A stretch of 64,000 nucleotides of DNA from Brachyhypopomus gauderio (taxonomy: Eukaryota; Chordata; Actinopteri; Gymnotiformes; Hypopomidae). The notes beneath the pieces were generated by a model that ran no database searches, was not told the DNA's origin, and saw only the letters and a program-made list of their open reading frames with translations. The stretch spans positions 6,451,375 through 6,515,374 of the forward strand of contig NC_135221.1 in the NCBI RefSeq assembly GCF_052324685.1, written 5' to 3'. Positions within the stretch are counted from its first letter, which is position 1; each line of letters begins with the position of its first letter. The position numbers and the translations under genes are program-made. This document shows positions 1-12,900 of the stretch, in pieces.

Positions 1-104
1 ATGTTTATCTTTTCGTAATTTAATTAAATTCAGAATGCTTAGCTGTTTTTATTTTTTGTAGACGTATATCACCTATTTATATTGTGTATATTTTATGTAT
101 GCAG

Positions 105-3100
105 CAGAGCTGGAATTAGGGCTCAAGAAAGATGTGTTGGGGACATTGGATGGGAGCAGTCTAGAAGCCCTGCTAAAAGGAGAACCGATAGATAAGAGAG
201 CCCCTCCAGATCTCAGGGGCCCAGAGGAAGACACCAGTCTCGCAGACATCTCAGGGACCACTGGGGCGAGTAGCCACACAGGCTCCACACGGATCAGAAA
301 GGTAAGTAGTTTTAAAGCTGATGTAATTAATGTTGTTGTTGTTGTTCTTTTTTTTTTTTTTGTAAAGGTAGCAAGGACATCTAAATCAATTCCAGCACCT
401 TTATCATGATTAACACTGTTTTTATGGCAGTTGAAGAGCAGTGTGTAAATAAAATAAAATAAAAACACCCACCTATATTTAATTTTTTCCATTCCTTAGA
501 GAATCCTGGAGCCAGAAGATTATCTGGATGACTTGGATGATGAAGACTTTGAGGAAGAGACCCCGAAACGACGAGGGAAAGGAAAGTCTAAGGTAGTTTA
601 TGTTGTAATATGCTGTGGTGTAGTTACACTTTGTTGGCGGGGCACGTTTGTCAGAGGGCATTTCTCTGTGCGTTAGGGTCGTGGAGTGGGAAATGGCAAA
701 AAGAAATTGGAAGCGGCAGCAGCATTGGAAGACCGTGATAAACCATACGCCTGTGACAGTAAGACTCACTCTCCTTCTACAACTGTGTTTCTTCATGTTG
801 GGGAAATGAATTTAACACAGTGTTTTCTGCCTAGTCTGTGGAAAGCGCTATAAGAATAGGCCAGGCCTGAGTTACCACTACACCCACTCTCACCTGGCTG
901 ACGAAGAAGGAGAGGACAAGGAAGAGGCTGAGATCCACACTCCTGCACCACACGAGGAGACCAAGAGTAAGTGTTTATAGTCATACACACTTTCTGACCC
1001 GCTCAGTGTCTAGCTGTTAGATGCCTAAATAAAACTGAATACAAGGTAAATCACTATATATATTGTAATATAATCCGTGTTTCCAGATGAGTCCATGATG
1101 CTAGAGAATGTCTGTGGTTTTATCCTTAGCCCCTAAAAAAGGCCCAAATGGCTTGGCACCACCAAATGATTACTGTGACTTCTGCCTGGGTGACTCGAAT
1201 ATGAACCAGAAGACTGGCCAGTCTGAGGAGCTGGTGTCCTGCTCAGACTGTGGACGCTCAGGTAGGTAAAGTTTTTGTTTCAGCAAATTTACGTTTTATG
1301 GCTTTCTTTTAATTTCAGTAAAAAGCTTCATTTACTTTGTTGGGGAGATACCTGACAGTATAATCTTAAGTATTTACTGAATAGTGAAGGTTCATGATGT
1401 GTACAAGCCTAGGATACTGAGCATGGTTACATAGATTTTTACATTTGTTATGGAATTAAAATGTTTACAGCTTCTAACTTATCATTAGTTATAGTAAAAT
1501 CTATATCTATATCTATCTATCATCTGCTCTAAAACATAGTTAACAAACATTATATCGTTTGCTATTTTACCATTTAAATAATTGTAAATTAATAAAAAAC
1601 TGTCACTTTGAACCTTGCTTGATTGACAACTACTTCAGTGCAACCTTGACAAAAGCTAAAAGTATTGAACTGCTCTTGTTGAAACCCTAAGCAAACTTTT
1701 CAGAGAACTGCCAGTAGTATTCAAACGGGCCCTGGTGGTGTCACTCTCTGAGCACTTCCTTGCTGTTCACACTTCATTGTGACGGGGGAAGTGTGGACCC
1801 CAGTCTTCTGTCTTTTCTATAAGCATGAGAGATGTCATTAATGTCTGTTTTTTAATGACTAAGGGGTGTTGTTTCTTCTTCCCTACTCCCTTAGGGCATC
1901 CATCTTGCCTTCAGTTCACAGCAGTGATGATGGCCGCTGTAAAAACGTACCGTTGGCAGTGCATTGAATGCAAGTGCTGCAATGTTTGCGGCACATCTGA
2001 GAATGACGTGCGTTCCCTCCTGCTCACACATTCAAATGCCCTGCACCCCTCACCACATTCACGCAAACCCTTTACGTAGCATTGCAGCTCTATCAGCACA
2101 CGTTCATGTGTGATGTGACTTGTGCTCCCCCAGGACCAGCTCCTGTTTTGTGATGACTGTGACCGAGGATACCATATGTACTGCCTCACTCCCCCCATGT
2201 CGGATCCTCCTGAAGGTAAATTGTCCACTATCATGACTGCAGACGTTTCAGTAGTCATGATTGATGTTTGTGGACGTCCACTATGTCTTTCTTTGACCCT
2301 TTTAGTCTCTCTGTATCTTCTGTTGCAACCTGCTGATGACACTCTGTGACTCTCGAAGCTCGGTGGCCACTTCTGTTTGAGAACATCCTGTTTGAAGCCT
2401 CTTGATCAATTGATCAATTGTTAGGTGTTGTCTTGGTCTCATGATGGCAAAATATGAACAGCAATACTGATTGCTGATTCTATATTCTAATTGAACCAGG
2501 ACATCTATTGGCTGATTCATGGTTCAATCACCTGTTGTAAATTTAGCCATTAAAGCTCCTTTTTAGAGAACAGCAAGTTGTGCAAAAAGTACTGAAACAT
2601 TGAACAGTCAGACCTGTGCATTCAAAAGTTTAGAGAAGGTCACATTAAGTTCACCGGTAAACGTTAGAGTGCATTTTAGGCCCATCCCGAGATATTTTAC
2701 CCGAAAGACAATGCGTGTGTGAGAGGTGTGTCAACACACACACACACACACAATTGGGTGCTTTTCATAAATAATCTTTTCCAGGATGCAGTGTGTTGGT
2801 ATAACCTCAGTTCATCCATAACTGTATAAATATTTATTTATTTATTTGAACATCTTTACATGGACTTGAGCTACCTGTCTGAGCTGCCCCGCCCCCACTC
2901 TCCCGCTCTGTGCCTCAGGTCAGCTGATCAGCTGCTCCTGGAGGTTCCAAGGTCAAAGTGTGACCTCAGAGGGGATGGAGCCTTTTCAATTCCTGCTCGC
3001 AAATTGTGGAATGATCTACCTCTATATTTTAGACAAACCTCTTCACTGCCCACCAGTCTTAAAATCTATTTTTACCCTTTTGCTTTTTACTCGGCATGAG

Positions 3101-3412
3101 ACTTTTAATATATGCTTTTAGATTTTAGGTGTCTTATTAATTTTGTTCGGCTTTTACCTTATGATTATGATTTACCTTTATTGGTGCAGCTAGTGTTGTA
3201 CAGCACTTTTGTTTTCATCTGGTGCTGTTGTTAAAGTGCTCTATAAATAAAGTTGAGTTCAGTTGAATCTCTCTGAGCTTACATGCTTCTCATCAACATT
3301 TACAGTGTATGTTGTGTGTATGTGTACAGGGAGTTGGAGCTGTCGCTTGTGTTTGGATCTTCTGAAGGACAAGGCTTCTATCTACCAAAGCCAGAATACT
3401 ACCATGGAGTAA
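105..3412 (+). CDS. dpf2: dpf2, BAF-complex double PHD finger protein (3' part, 8 exons)
   Basis: Partial gene; the 5' exons lie before the window. Coding exons I read: 105-301, 500-592, 677-758, 835-966, 1130-1261, 1895-2007, 2134-2215, 3330-3412 (TAA at 3410-3412). All introns are GT-AG, phases are consistent, and the exons give 303 residues. Visible in order: an acidic linker ([15 protein letters not shown]) with the basic tract KRRGKGKSK; one Krueppel-type C2H2 finger ([20 protein letters not shown] then THSH); PHD1 starting [10 protein letters not shown]; and PHD2 with [13 protein letters not shown], ending [19 protein letters not shown]. This order is diagnostic of the d4/requiem family, and the linker matches DPF2 better than DPF1 or DPF3. 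Known family role: a subunit of the BAF (SWI/SNF) chromatin remodeller whose tandem PHD fingers read acylated histone H3 tails in the nucleus. It is convergent with chrm1. Confidence 0.95.
2860..3268 (+). mobile_element. 5'-truncated LINE (L2/Rex-like) 3' end in the last dpf2 intron
   Basis: A 79-codon frame (2860-3099) carries the typical C-terminal tail of fish L2/Rex-type reverse transcriptases: a [21 protein letters not shown] block followed by [16 protein letters not shown] short 3' UTR follows and ends in a 'gctctataaataaagttgag' tail. Only the 3' end is present, as is normal for LINE copies. It is an intronic fossil and is not part of dpf2. The clade assignment is inferred from motif resemblance. 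Confidence 0.6.
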
Positions 3413-4612
3413 CCATGACAAGAGAACTGCTCATGAGAATCTTCATCCACCTCTTGGACACTCACACGGTCCTTTTTACACTAAATAGGCAACGGATCCC
3501 TGTCCTGACCCCGCCGTCGGCCACTAGTGTGGTTGGGACAAGACTGGAGCAGGGAGAAGAAATCCTTTAGGAAAGAAAAGCATCACCTCACCTTTCTCTC
3601 AGTGTTCTGTTCTGACTGTTAAGCATTTCTCTTGAGTGTTTGAGTAAATTGAGCACACTAAGGAAAGGAACCATTTCCTTGATTATTACTAATTATGATT
3701 ATTTGGTTAAATTTTTTTTTATCAATTACCTTTTTTTTTTTTTTTATTACGCAATGCATGTCATAGAAATCTGACAATGATATGATGGATTTTAATATCT
3801 GTATGTATCTGAAGTATACCTCTTTCTTATAACTTTTCCTTGCAGGAACTCATGGTGCCAAGGTCCAAATTCACAAAACAGTTGTCTGTTTATTGTTTGT
3901 TTGTTTGTTTGTTTTTTTCTTTTTTCTGTTATGTAAACTTTTAAATATTTTTTTGCTCTAGCTGTGTATAATGAGGCAGTAGGCAGCAGTTTATTGTTTA
4001 TTAAAAATATGGTTATATGAGCATATGATGTGTACTCCTACACACGTACCCTCACAGGGACATTTCTGAATGCTTATCTTTTTAGTAGAATTTTGTAAAT
4101 GATACAGCTTGACCTGCGTTCAACTAACCATATTTAATCACTGTGTACTGTAACTTTTTTTGTATTTGGTTGTTTTTTTTAATATTACAGTGGGAGTTTT
4201 GTGTCTTAGTATTTGGTAATGAAACTAGCATTGTTAGGCTATTGTGTCTTTTTATGTATTTCCCTAATCTCAATAAACATTCATGTAACACAGGAATACA
4301 TACTTTTATGTTTTCTAAATCAACTCAAAACACAGTAAACAGGTGCAGGAAACCACAGGAAACCATTTAAACAATATGCTGTACAAGGAACCTCACAATT
4401 ATGTCCACAAAATGCACCGCAATGTAATGCTTCAATGCTATTTGGGTTTTTTCTTTTTTTGCAAATCATCCAACCTTGGGTTCCATTCAGAGAAGCTTGT
4501 CTTGAAGCGAGATCGCATCCATTCAAGACACTTGTGGGTATTAAGGGCAAGAAACGGCTTTACAGTTGTATTAATGTAGTTTCGATTAAGAACTAGTTCC
4601 CAGTGGAGGTCG
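3413..4612. other. dpf2 3' UTR and convergent intergenic DNA
   Basis: AT-rich, T-run-rich sequence between the dpf2 stop and the chrm1 stop. AATAAA at 4272-4277 is a candidate dpf2 polyadenylation signal. The chrm1 3' UTR must run into this interval from the other side. No coding exon seen. Confidence 0.5.
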
Positions 4613-6215
4613 TTAGCGGCCTTGACGCGTGTTCCCCCTCCTTTGTTCCTTCCACCTGCAGAGGAGCAAAGCCTTGAAGGTGACCCGGAAGTGCTTGTTG
4701 CACAGTGCATAGCAGACAGGGTTTACTGTGCTGTTCACATAGCAGAGCCAGTATCCCAGCTGCCAAAGCCCGTCAGGGACACAGTCCTCACAGAACGTGG
4801 ACACCAGCACCATGATGTTATAGGGCGTCCATGTCACTATGAAGGCCAGGAGGATGGCACACAGGGTCCGTGCAGCTTTCTTCTCCCTGATCAGAGACCA
4901 GCCACGGGGCTTTCGGCTTTGCCGCGCTGCTCTTTGCAAAACAGACGCTCTCGTAGGTGCCGTTGTCTGGCTGAGTGACTGCAGGCTGCCTGACTGACAG
5001 TCCACGTCACTGGTGTCCGAATCAAAGTCAGAATCGTTCACAGAGTCCAGGTGACTTTCAGGCATGCTGACAAGGTGAATGGTTGCAGTGTTCTGCTTCT
5101 CCTCCCCACTGGGGGAGCTGTAGCCCGTGCCAGGCTCATCTGCAGCATACGAAGGGGGTTTGGTGCATGGCTTCTTCCTCTTCTTCCACCATGTCGCTGT
5201 GCAGTGAGTGATGGAGGAACACAGAGTTGTGGGGTTATGCTCGGATTCTGGCTGTGTGGTTCTGTCCTGGTTCTGGCTTGCATTGCTGCTTCTGCACTGG
5301 GAGTTCTGATGACCGGATCTCTGCAAGAAAAGAGTCCAAGCAAACAAAATGAATCTTGTGAGCTCAAATTAGATTGTTTTGTTCACTTGATCTTTGCAGT
5401 CAGACAACAGTTTTCTTTTCACATCCATCCTATCATGAACACAGAGTGATAATATATTAAAAAAATGAACCAAATATTTCTGAACTCACCTGGCCAGATT
5501 TGTTTGTGTTATTTCCTTCGGAACCCATTAACCCAGCCAGATGCTTGGACCGTTTCTCTGTCTCTCGGTACACCTGCCAGTACAGGATCACCATCACACA
5601 GACCGGCAGGTAGAAGGCAGCGATGGCTGTCCCAAACGTGATCACAGGCTGAGACAAGAACTGGACTGAACACTGGTCCTCTGCGACTGTCCTCTTGCCC
5701 ACTATGTACTGCCAGAACATAATCGCTGGCGCCCAAAGGACAAACGATACGCCCCAGGCCAGGCCAATCAACAGAGCCGCTCGTTTGGTTGTCCGCCTGA
5801 CCCGATAGGTCAGAGGACGTGTGACAGACAAGTAGCGGTCGAAGCTGATGACCAGCAGGTTCATGACAGAAGCGTTGCTTGCCACATAATCCACAGCCAA
5901 CCAGACATCACAGGCCAGATTCCCTAATGTCCAGCGGCCAATCAGAATGTAGGTTGTGTACAGGTTCATTGAGATGGTGCCAAGGATGAGGTCAGCCACT
6001 GCCAGGCTTAACAAGAAATAGTTACTGACGGTCCGGAGCAGCGGGTTTACGCGGAAGGAGATGATGACGAGAATGTTGCCCACGACGGTGATGGCTGAGA
6101 GGGGGACGGTGATTAGGGTGATCATGGCTGTCCTCCAGGCAATGCCATCACCAGCGTGCTCCTCTGTGGCATTGAATGAAGTGGACAGATTAAATATGCC
6201 TTCCGTGACATTCAT
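4613..6215 (-). CDS. chrm1: Muscarinic acetylcholine receptor M1-like, two coding exons
   Basis: Exon 1 is complement(5490-6215), 242 codons from ATG. Exon 2 is complement(4613-5320). The intron is GT-AG in phase 0, and the product is 477 residues. It is a class A GPCR with seven membrane segments. N-terminal glycosylation sequons lie at N2, N9 and N15; D75 in TM2 and D109 in TM3 (the family's amine-binding Asp, in [13 protein letters not shown]) are present; C102 and C182 can form the extracellular disulfide; DRY is at 126-128; TM6 has TWTPYN with N410; TM7 has NPVCY at 442-446; a palmitoylation-type Cys sits in [18 protein letters not shown] matches M1 rather than M3/M5 (FLSEPT). Family role: Gq/11-coupled acetylcholine receptor at the plasma membrane. 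The variable third intracellular loop (about 225-385) is Ser- and acid-rich and is split by the intron. A chrm3/chrm5 paralogue is less likely. Confidence 0.92.
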
Positions 6216-6392
6216 TCTGATGAGAAACCGGAAGAATATCTTGATTCACTGAACTCTGAATACATATTTTGCATATTTTTTTTAGAACCACCACTGCTAT
6301 GTTTTGTTGTCTGTTGGTTGCATTTTAAATGGTATTCCTCTTGGAACCTGTGTGGACAAATAGCTCTTATATGGTTAGGTATTCAGAGAAAA

Positions 6393-6449
<57 letters not shown>

Positions 6450-9088
6450 CCCTGCAGTAGGATGAAATGGACGATGAAAGTACTGCTTGCTTTTCATCTG
6501 CTGCCTTAAACTCTTATCTAATCAGTCATTGGTGGTGTACTTTGTGATTGTACGTTTCTAATGACTAAAATGACGTAGGCCTACTGTCCGAGAAAGGAAA
6601 GCCAACAGTGTTCAGTGTTAGAAAAATCAGTGTTGTAGTAATTGTGTTGATTTTGTGTGTAATCCACAGTCATTAAATCAGTTGCATTTGACTCTAAAGT
6701 CCACAGTCGCTCAGTGTATATCAGTCACCTGTGGTCAGTATGCTGTGAGATTCCAAATAAATAGGCGCGTCTTTAAAATCCACCAAACACAGTGTCAAAC
6801 ACACAGTGTTCATGAGAGTTCATTTAAACAAAGCCAATGTCCTGTTTCACCCACCCAGTGCTCAGCTAGCTTTGCCTCTGTCATAACAACAGTTATTTTG
6901 ACCCTCAACCAGCTAAATAATCGGAAAGTTTTGTCTGCGTGTATGGTCTTGATGTCTTAAGACCTATTTGACAAACAGAACTGGTCCCTTGGTCCACGGA
7001 TACAGATCCTTGACCACAAGGCTGCAGCTGATCCTCTAGATTAGTAGACATCATTCACAAACACAGGGCCCTTCAACATAAACCTGCTCCACCCTCAACG
7101 GCAAACTACGCAGAGTTCAAATAAAGGCGGACGGAGAGGAGGCGTGTGGGTTCGTGTGAACCACAACATCTATGGTCTTGCTACACTTATCAATCTGTCA
7201 GTCAAGTAGCAAAGAATAAGGTTTGAATCCGACATACAGTTCGTATTTATGTCGTATTCATGTAGCTACAGTGTTGACAAGAAAAAGTGTTTTCAGCAAG
7301 TCATTAGACGTAAGGAAACAATGTCACTGATATTTAAGATGATATAATAGCCCCCATAATATTGTAGATGGAACTGTATCTAATATTTTCATAAATACGA
7401 TATATCGATATGTGAAACAGGGATAATGAGTGATTTCCTGAATTACTGAGAATATTTTGTACATTTTATTAAATGTTAAGGACATACAGGTCTGATATAG
7501 CTAAAACTCGCTATAATTCACTCATGCATTTGTTTTTTAACCAGATTAAATTGTCCGTTAAAGGCCTGATTACCACGGACACATAGCGAGTGTAGAGGAA
7601 ACATTCAGCTTTTAATATTTCTAGAATATTTCGCCATTTGATGTTAAAGTAGAATGTTATATTATCTTCTTATTGAAATTGCTCTTTAAAAATTATGCTA
7701 TTTTAAAGAGCTGTGATTTCGAAAGTAACTTTTCTAAGTTTCTTTTAAATATTATTTTCTTGCATTTAATGTTATTTTAAAATTTTTTCTTGCGATATTA
7801 CTATTACAAAAGTTCTTTAACAGGTGTCAAAAAGTAGGAGCAACTGCGAAATTTTGTGATTATTTTGATGATAGAATATAATTGTAATGTATAACTATGT
7901 AGCCTAGGTGTTTGATATTATTTTGTCCACGAACTTAAGTACAGAACAACGAAGCTTAAATTTCCAGCGTTGTATTCATCGGGAAAATTGCGACATTACT
8001 TTCTCTAAATAGTCCAACCTAAATTAGCATCTACTTCACTGAATACGAATCTTTTAAGGTCTAATTCAGAGATAATTCAGCTGCAACTGCAGCACCGTCT
8101 GTGTGCATACATCAACTCCTCGCAAAGAAAAAGTGCCTCGTTATAGAAACCCAGATAGATGGCCAACATTTTTAGTAACAAATAGCCTGTTTAAAACATT
8201 ACATGACAAAGGATGCATTTACATAAATATTACATACAGAACATTCAGTAAATATTATTGTAGGCTATGCAGTCTATTGCGAATGTTTGAACCTTTTACA
8301 CACGTCTAATTTGCGCCATGGGAGAGCAGTACCAAGTTTGGTTATTGCATTTCCAGGCTGCTGATTATTAACAGACTGCAGATTTTCACAGAGAAATACA
8401 AGCAGACAGTAAAGAAAAGTAAGTGGACCAAACTTACTGAGCTGTAGTAGTAGTAGCTTATTACACGTGGAGTTCAGACGACCGCACGGGCCAAAAAGCA
8501 CCCTGCACGTATCCACCCTAACACTCAAATGACACTGGTGTACACTCAAATGACACTGGTGTTCACTCAAATGACACTGGTGTACTCAACGCGCTGCTGT
8601 AGCCCACTGAAGTCTGGAGGATTAGGAAATGTGCGTGGTGTGGCAGAGATGAATGGCCATATGAAAGAAAATATATACGACACACATAAGTATTTGGTTG
8701 GTAAACTGCGACGAGTATACCATACGATTCCTTTGCATTCAAAAATGTAAAAATGTAGCAGTCTTGTGTTGCGGTGGAAGTCAAACCTTATCGTTGTATT
8801 CGTGAATAGCGGGGCTTATTCTCTGCAGAATACATTTATGACACAGAAAAAGGTTGTTTTGAAGCACTGAGTGAGTAAGTTGCTCGTTTTATCAATCAAT
8901 AAACAAACAAACAAACAAAACAAATCTTTATTTGGGGTATATAGTTCTCAGCACGATCCAGCAGAGGGCGCCATATAACAAGATTCCGGCTGACTCCGCA
9001 TGAAGAGCAGGGTTGGGCTGCAGCATTCAACAACGCCACGGCATTCGAAATATATAGACTAAAACGGTTATTATACAAATCATATACC
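6216..9088. other. Intergenic region upstream of chrm1
   Basis: Contains the presumed chrm1 5' UTR and promoter side (minus strand, above 6215), a TA microsatellite at 6397-6438, and three copies of a 21-bp unit (ACTCAAATGACACTGGTGTA) at 8521-8588. Otherwise AT-rich with no convincing exon. Short open frames here show no recognisable domains. Confidence 0.5.
6397..6438. repeat. (TA)n microsatellite
   Basis: About 21 uninterrupted TA dinucleotides roughly 180 bp upstream of the chrm1 start codon on the minus strand. Confidence 0.95.
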
Positions 9089-9093
9089 GTTTC

Positions 9094-9896
9094 TGTACAA
9101 AAGGCCCTACAGGAGCGTAACCATTTAACTGGCTGGACGTGACGTCATCACTCTGGCAGTTGACGAGTTCGTTTCAGTTGGTCTTTGTGGGGAGCCCGTT
9201 GTGCGATGTTCGTCGAGGGATTTTGATTGTATATAGTGCATCGTTCGTGCGTACATGACTTAATGTAAGTTTATTGTTGTTCTGGATGGCGGAGGATGTA
9301 ATGTAGTAGTAGTTGTAATGTAATATGATCACGTTTGCGTTCGTGTGATCACGGCGCTTTGAGTTCACCGCACGGGTTTAGCTAACTTGTTAGCGGTTAG
9401 CACGTGATTATTAAGTTAGTTCAGTTACGATGACTTGTTTCTTTACAGTGTGTGTTATGTCCGACCCTTACGTTTGTATATTTGTTACCTTATAACTATT
9501 TACATAGCATACTATTTCGCTGTTATGAGTAGTTACATATTTCGTTGTACAGCGTTATTAAGTCATTAAGACAATTGCATATATTCGCCACCAGAGGGTG
9601 CAAAGGCACCAGTTGTACTGTTTATTCTATTTGTGCTTGTTATCTGTAAATGGAGATTATACATCTCATATCTGTATTTGTATTTTCAGAACCACACACA
9701 CAACTACACATTTGCACTATACACAGCCATCCTGTAACACACACCTCACATTCATATCCCTGCCTTGAACTGAAGAATAAAGAGTTGAATGCATTTTGGC
9801 CTCAAGTGGTGTTCTGGCCGACACACCGGGGTTGAATATAGCAAAAGAGGGTAGACCAGTGACCAGCTCTAACTCTCAAGTTTAGTCTTCACTACA
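9094..9896 (+). repeat. 5' LTR of the BEL/Pao element
   Basis: 803 bp, TGTACAAAAGG...CTTCACTACA. It should carry the Pol II promoter; a TATA-like TGTATATAGTGC lies near 9228. AATAAA at 9776-9781 is the likely polyadenylation signal when used in the 3' copy. The short open frames within it are repeated in the other LTR and are not genes. Confidence 0.95.
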
Positions 9897-9901
9897 TTTA
9901 A

Positions 9902-9918
9902 TGGTCCTTCGAGCCGGA
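9902..9918 (+). other. Primer-binding site complementary to tRNA-Tyr
   Basis: TGGTCCTTCGAGCCGGA starts five bases after the 5' LTR. It is the reverse complement of the 3' end of vertebrate tRNA-Tyr (…TCCGGCTCGAAGGA plus CCA) as I remember that gene. It primes minus-strand DNA synthesis in the element's life cycle. It is not itself a tRNA gene. Confidence 0.8.
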
Positions 9919-9942
9919 TAGAGCTGTGTTTACCCCCTGAAG

Positions 9943-12900
9943 ATGGATGCAGTACAACAACACGAGGCAGAGGATGTACGTCCCAAGCGGCGTCTACGGC
10001 TCCCAACTCGCTATGAAGATTATGAGGTAGCATTAGCCGGTTATCATCCTCACAGACATGGACACGATGACGGGCGGAATCCGTATCAGGAGGGAAGGGC
10101 CAAGATGACCACCCTCAACTACACTCACGGTTCACCACGCCACCAGCCCGTGGGATATGATGAGGATTGGACAGAGGCAGATGCATGCTATCCTGGCACC
10201 AGTCTGACGCTTGAAGCAGAAGACCAGAGGGCATCTCAGCTACGCTCAGATCAAGTATACAGGGGAGCGACACGAGATTACTCTACTCCACATCCATACT
10301 CTCTCTCTCGGCAGCCTGAAGAGGATATCAGAGTAGAGCTGGAGGAGATTCAGCATGAACGGCTCTTACTCCGACAATCACAGCAGCGCATTTCATCTGA
10401 CCTAGCTGAACTTCGCTCCATCAGAGCAGATATGAAGGAGCTTGTAGATACAGCTCGTCACTTCCAGTCTGACCAAAGTCCTCTTCATAGCACACAACTG
10501 AAACAAGACGCCTGTGTTAGTAGACAGGACCCAACCCCAGCACAGATGTGGCCATCCTGCAAGAGCGAACCAGATATCGAGGAGGATGACTGGCCTGCGC
10601 CGCCTTCCTGGCCAGACAATTCAGAAGAAGTGCAACCATCTAGCGACCAACCGCTAACGGACCGCCTCGACCAGATGATTAGAGAGCTTCAGGCCCTCAA
10701 GATGGAGGCTCAGGCAACTGACAAGAGTATACATCTTAAGGCGAAGACATCTCCTCAAGCTCCAGTTCGCAACGCAAACGCTGATGGAGGACGCCATTCA
10801 CGTGGAACTACTCACTCGCCTCAGGTAGTAAGCACCAGGACCACAGCACCCCCTCCTAGTTCCTGGACTCTACCGATGAGGTCGCAACGTCTTGAACGAC
10901 AGTCGACAGTTCCACAGCCTGCAGCTCCCGCCCGATCGCGGCCACCTCTTCACACGCAGTCCCTCCATCACAGCTCCTCCGTGGCGGAGACATCTTACAG
11001 AGGGCCTCGTCCCACCATACCCAACTTCACAAACCGAGACCCTAGTGAGTTTGCTCGACTGAAGATCGCATTGGAGAACCTCTTGCCCGCTGATGGGACT
11101 GAGCTATTCAAATATCAGGTACTGGTAGATCACCTGAAACTGGAGGAGGCTACGCTTATTGCAGACGCCTACTTGCACTCCCCAACGCCCTACACAGACA
11201 CTATGGCAGCGTTGAGTGACAAGTTCGGCCAGCCCCATCAGGTAGCACTGAAGCGAATCGCTACAGTAATGGACTCCCCAGACGTGAGACGTGGGGACAC
11301 CGCTGCCTTTGAGAAGTTTGCGCTTCAGATCCAGTCACTGGTGGGCATGCTCCGAACACTAGGCCCAGAAGGAGAAGTGGAGTTACAGTGTGGTTCACAT
11401 GTGGCCCGACTGCTTAGTAAGCTACCAACCGAGCAGAGGGCAGAGTTTCGCCGCCGCATGTTCTACCACTCTGGGACCAGCTACACCCTGCTTGACCTTG
11501 CAGCATGGCTGAATTATGAGGCCTGGTGCCAAGATTTTGATGGCCAGCTACCTGCAAAGGGGACCAGGGAAGGACAGAGGCCTAGATTAGAGCCGCGTCA
11601 GGGAAGGAGATCAGCCACAGTTCTGCATGGCGCTGGCGAAGCAACGAAGAAGGAGAGCACTCCACCCAAGCAGGCGTTCTCGCAAGGGAAGAGCCAGCCC
11701 TATTGCCCCTTCTGTGACAGTTCAGAGCATTACCTCAGTCAGTGTACAGCGATATCTAAGCTTACCAAAACGCAAGTAGCGGACTGGATAAGGACCAGCC
11801 GGAGGTGCTGGAGATGTGCACGACGGCATCAGGCAGCGCAGTGTAACCTAAAGAAGGCTTGCGGTCTGTGTCAGGGAAAACACCTACAGGTGCTTCATGA
11901 GGTCAACGCCAGGTCATTGAAGGGACCAGCCAAGCTTGCCGCAATGGAGAAACCTAGCGAGAGTTCAACCACTGAGGTACTCTACCTCGATAGACCCACA
12001 GCAGGCAGTAGAGTCCTGCTAAAGGTTGTCCGCATTCTCATTCATCACGGCAACCAGACACTTGATACTTTCGCTGTCTTAGATGATGGCTCGGAGAGAA
12101 CAATGCTGCTGCCTGCTGCGACAGACAGGCTTAGTCTGCAAGGCGCCCCAGAAGATCTATCACTGCGTACCATACAACAGGATGTGCAAACTCTCCATGG
12201 TGCATCAGTGTCTTTCTCGATCTCCTCTCCTGCCAACCCGAAACGGAAGTATCGCATCACAGGAGCATTCACTGCAGCTCGCATCGACCTAGCAGATCAT
12301 ACCTACCCCATGGAGCAACTTCAGCGAAAATACAAGCATTTGGTTGGTCTGCCAATACAGCCCTTCAAGACTGTCAGACCCCTTCTACTCATCGGGAGTG
12401 ACCACCCACATCTCATTACTCCCATGGAGCCGGTCCGGTTGGGGCCTCCGGGAGGCCCTGCCGCAGTTCGTACGAGGTTGGGCTGGGTGTTACAGGGGCC
12501 TGCTAGTATGGTACACCAGACGGCTTGCCCACACCAGTGCTTGGTGACATCGGTACCAACTCAGGTGAATGAGCTGATGGGCTATGTGGAGAAATTATGG
12601 CAAGTTGATACGGTGCCATTCAGAAGTGATAAGCTGGTCACCCGCTCCAGACAGGATCATGAGGCTGTAAGCCTCCTTGAGATGCGAACCTCACGTGTGG
12701 ATGTGGATGGTGTCCTCCGTTATGCCACACCGCTGCTCCGTCATACAAACATGCCCTGCCTTCAGGCCACTAAAGACGCCGTCATGCCATGCCTGAGGAG
12801 GGTTGAACGGAGATTGTCTAGAGATCCTGAGTGGGCCAGTGCCTACAAGGCAGAGATGGGAAAACTGATTCAAGCAGGATCAGTGAAGAAGCTCGAGACT

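Noticed and set aside
9174..9835. Two small open frames found identically at 15927-16588
   Set aside because: They lie in the LTRs, which explains the duplication; no coding signal.
9902..9918. Possible tRNA-Tyr gene
   Set aside because: Only the 3' complement is present, next to the LTR; it is a primer-binding site.
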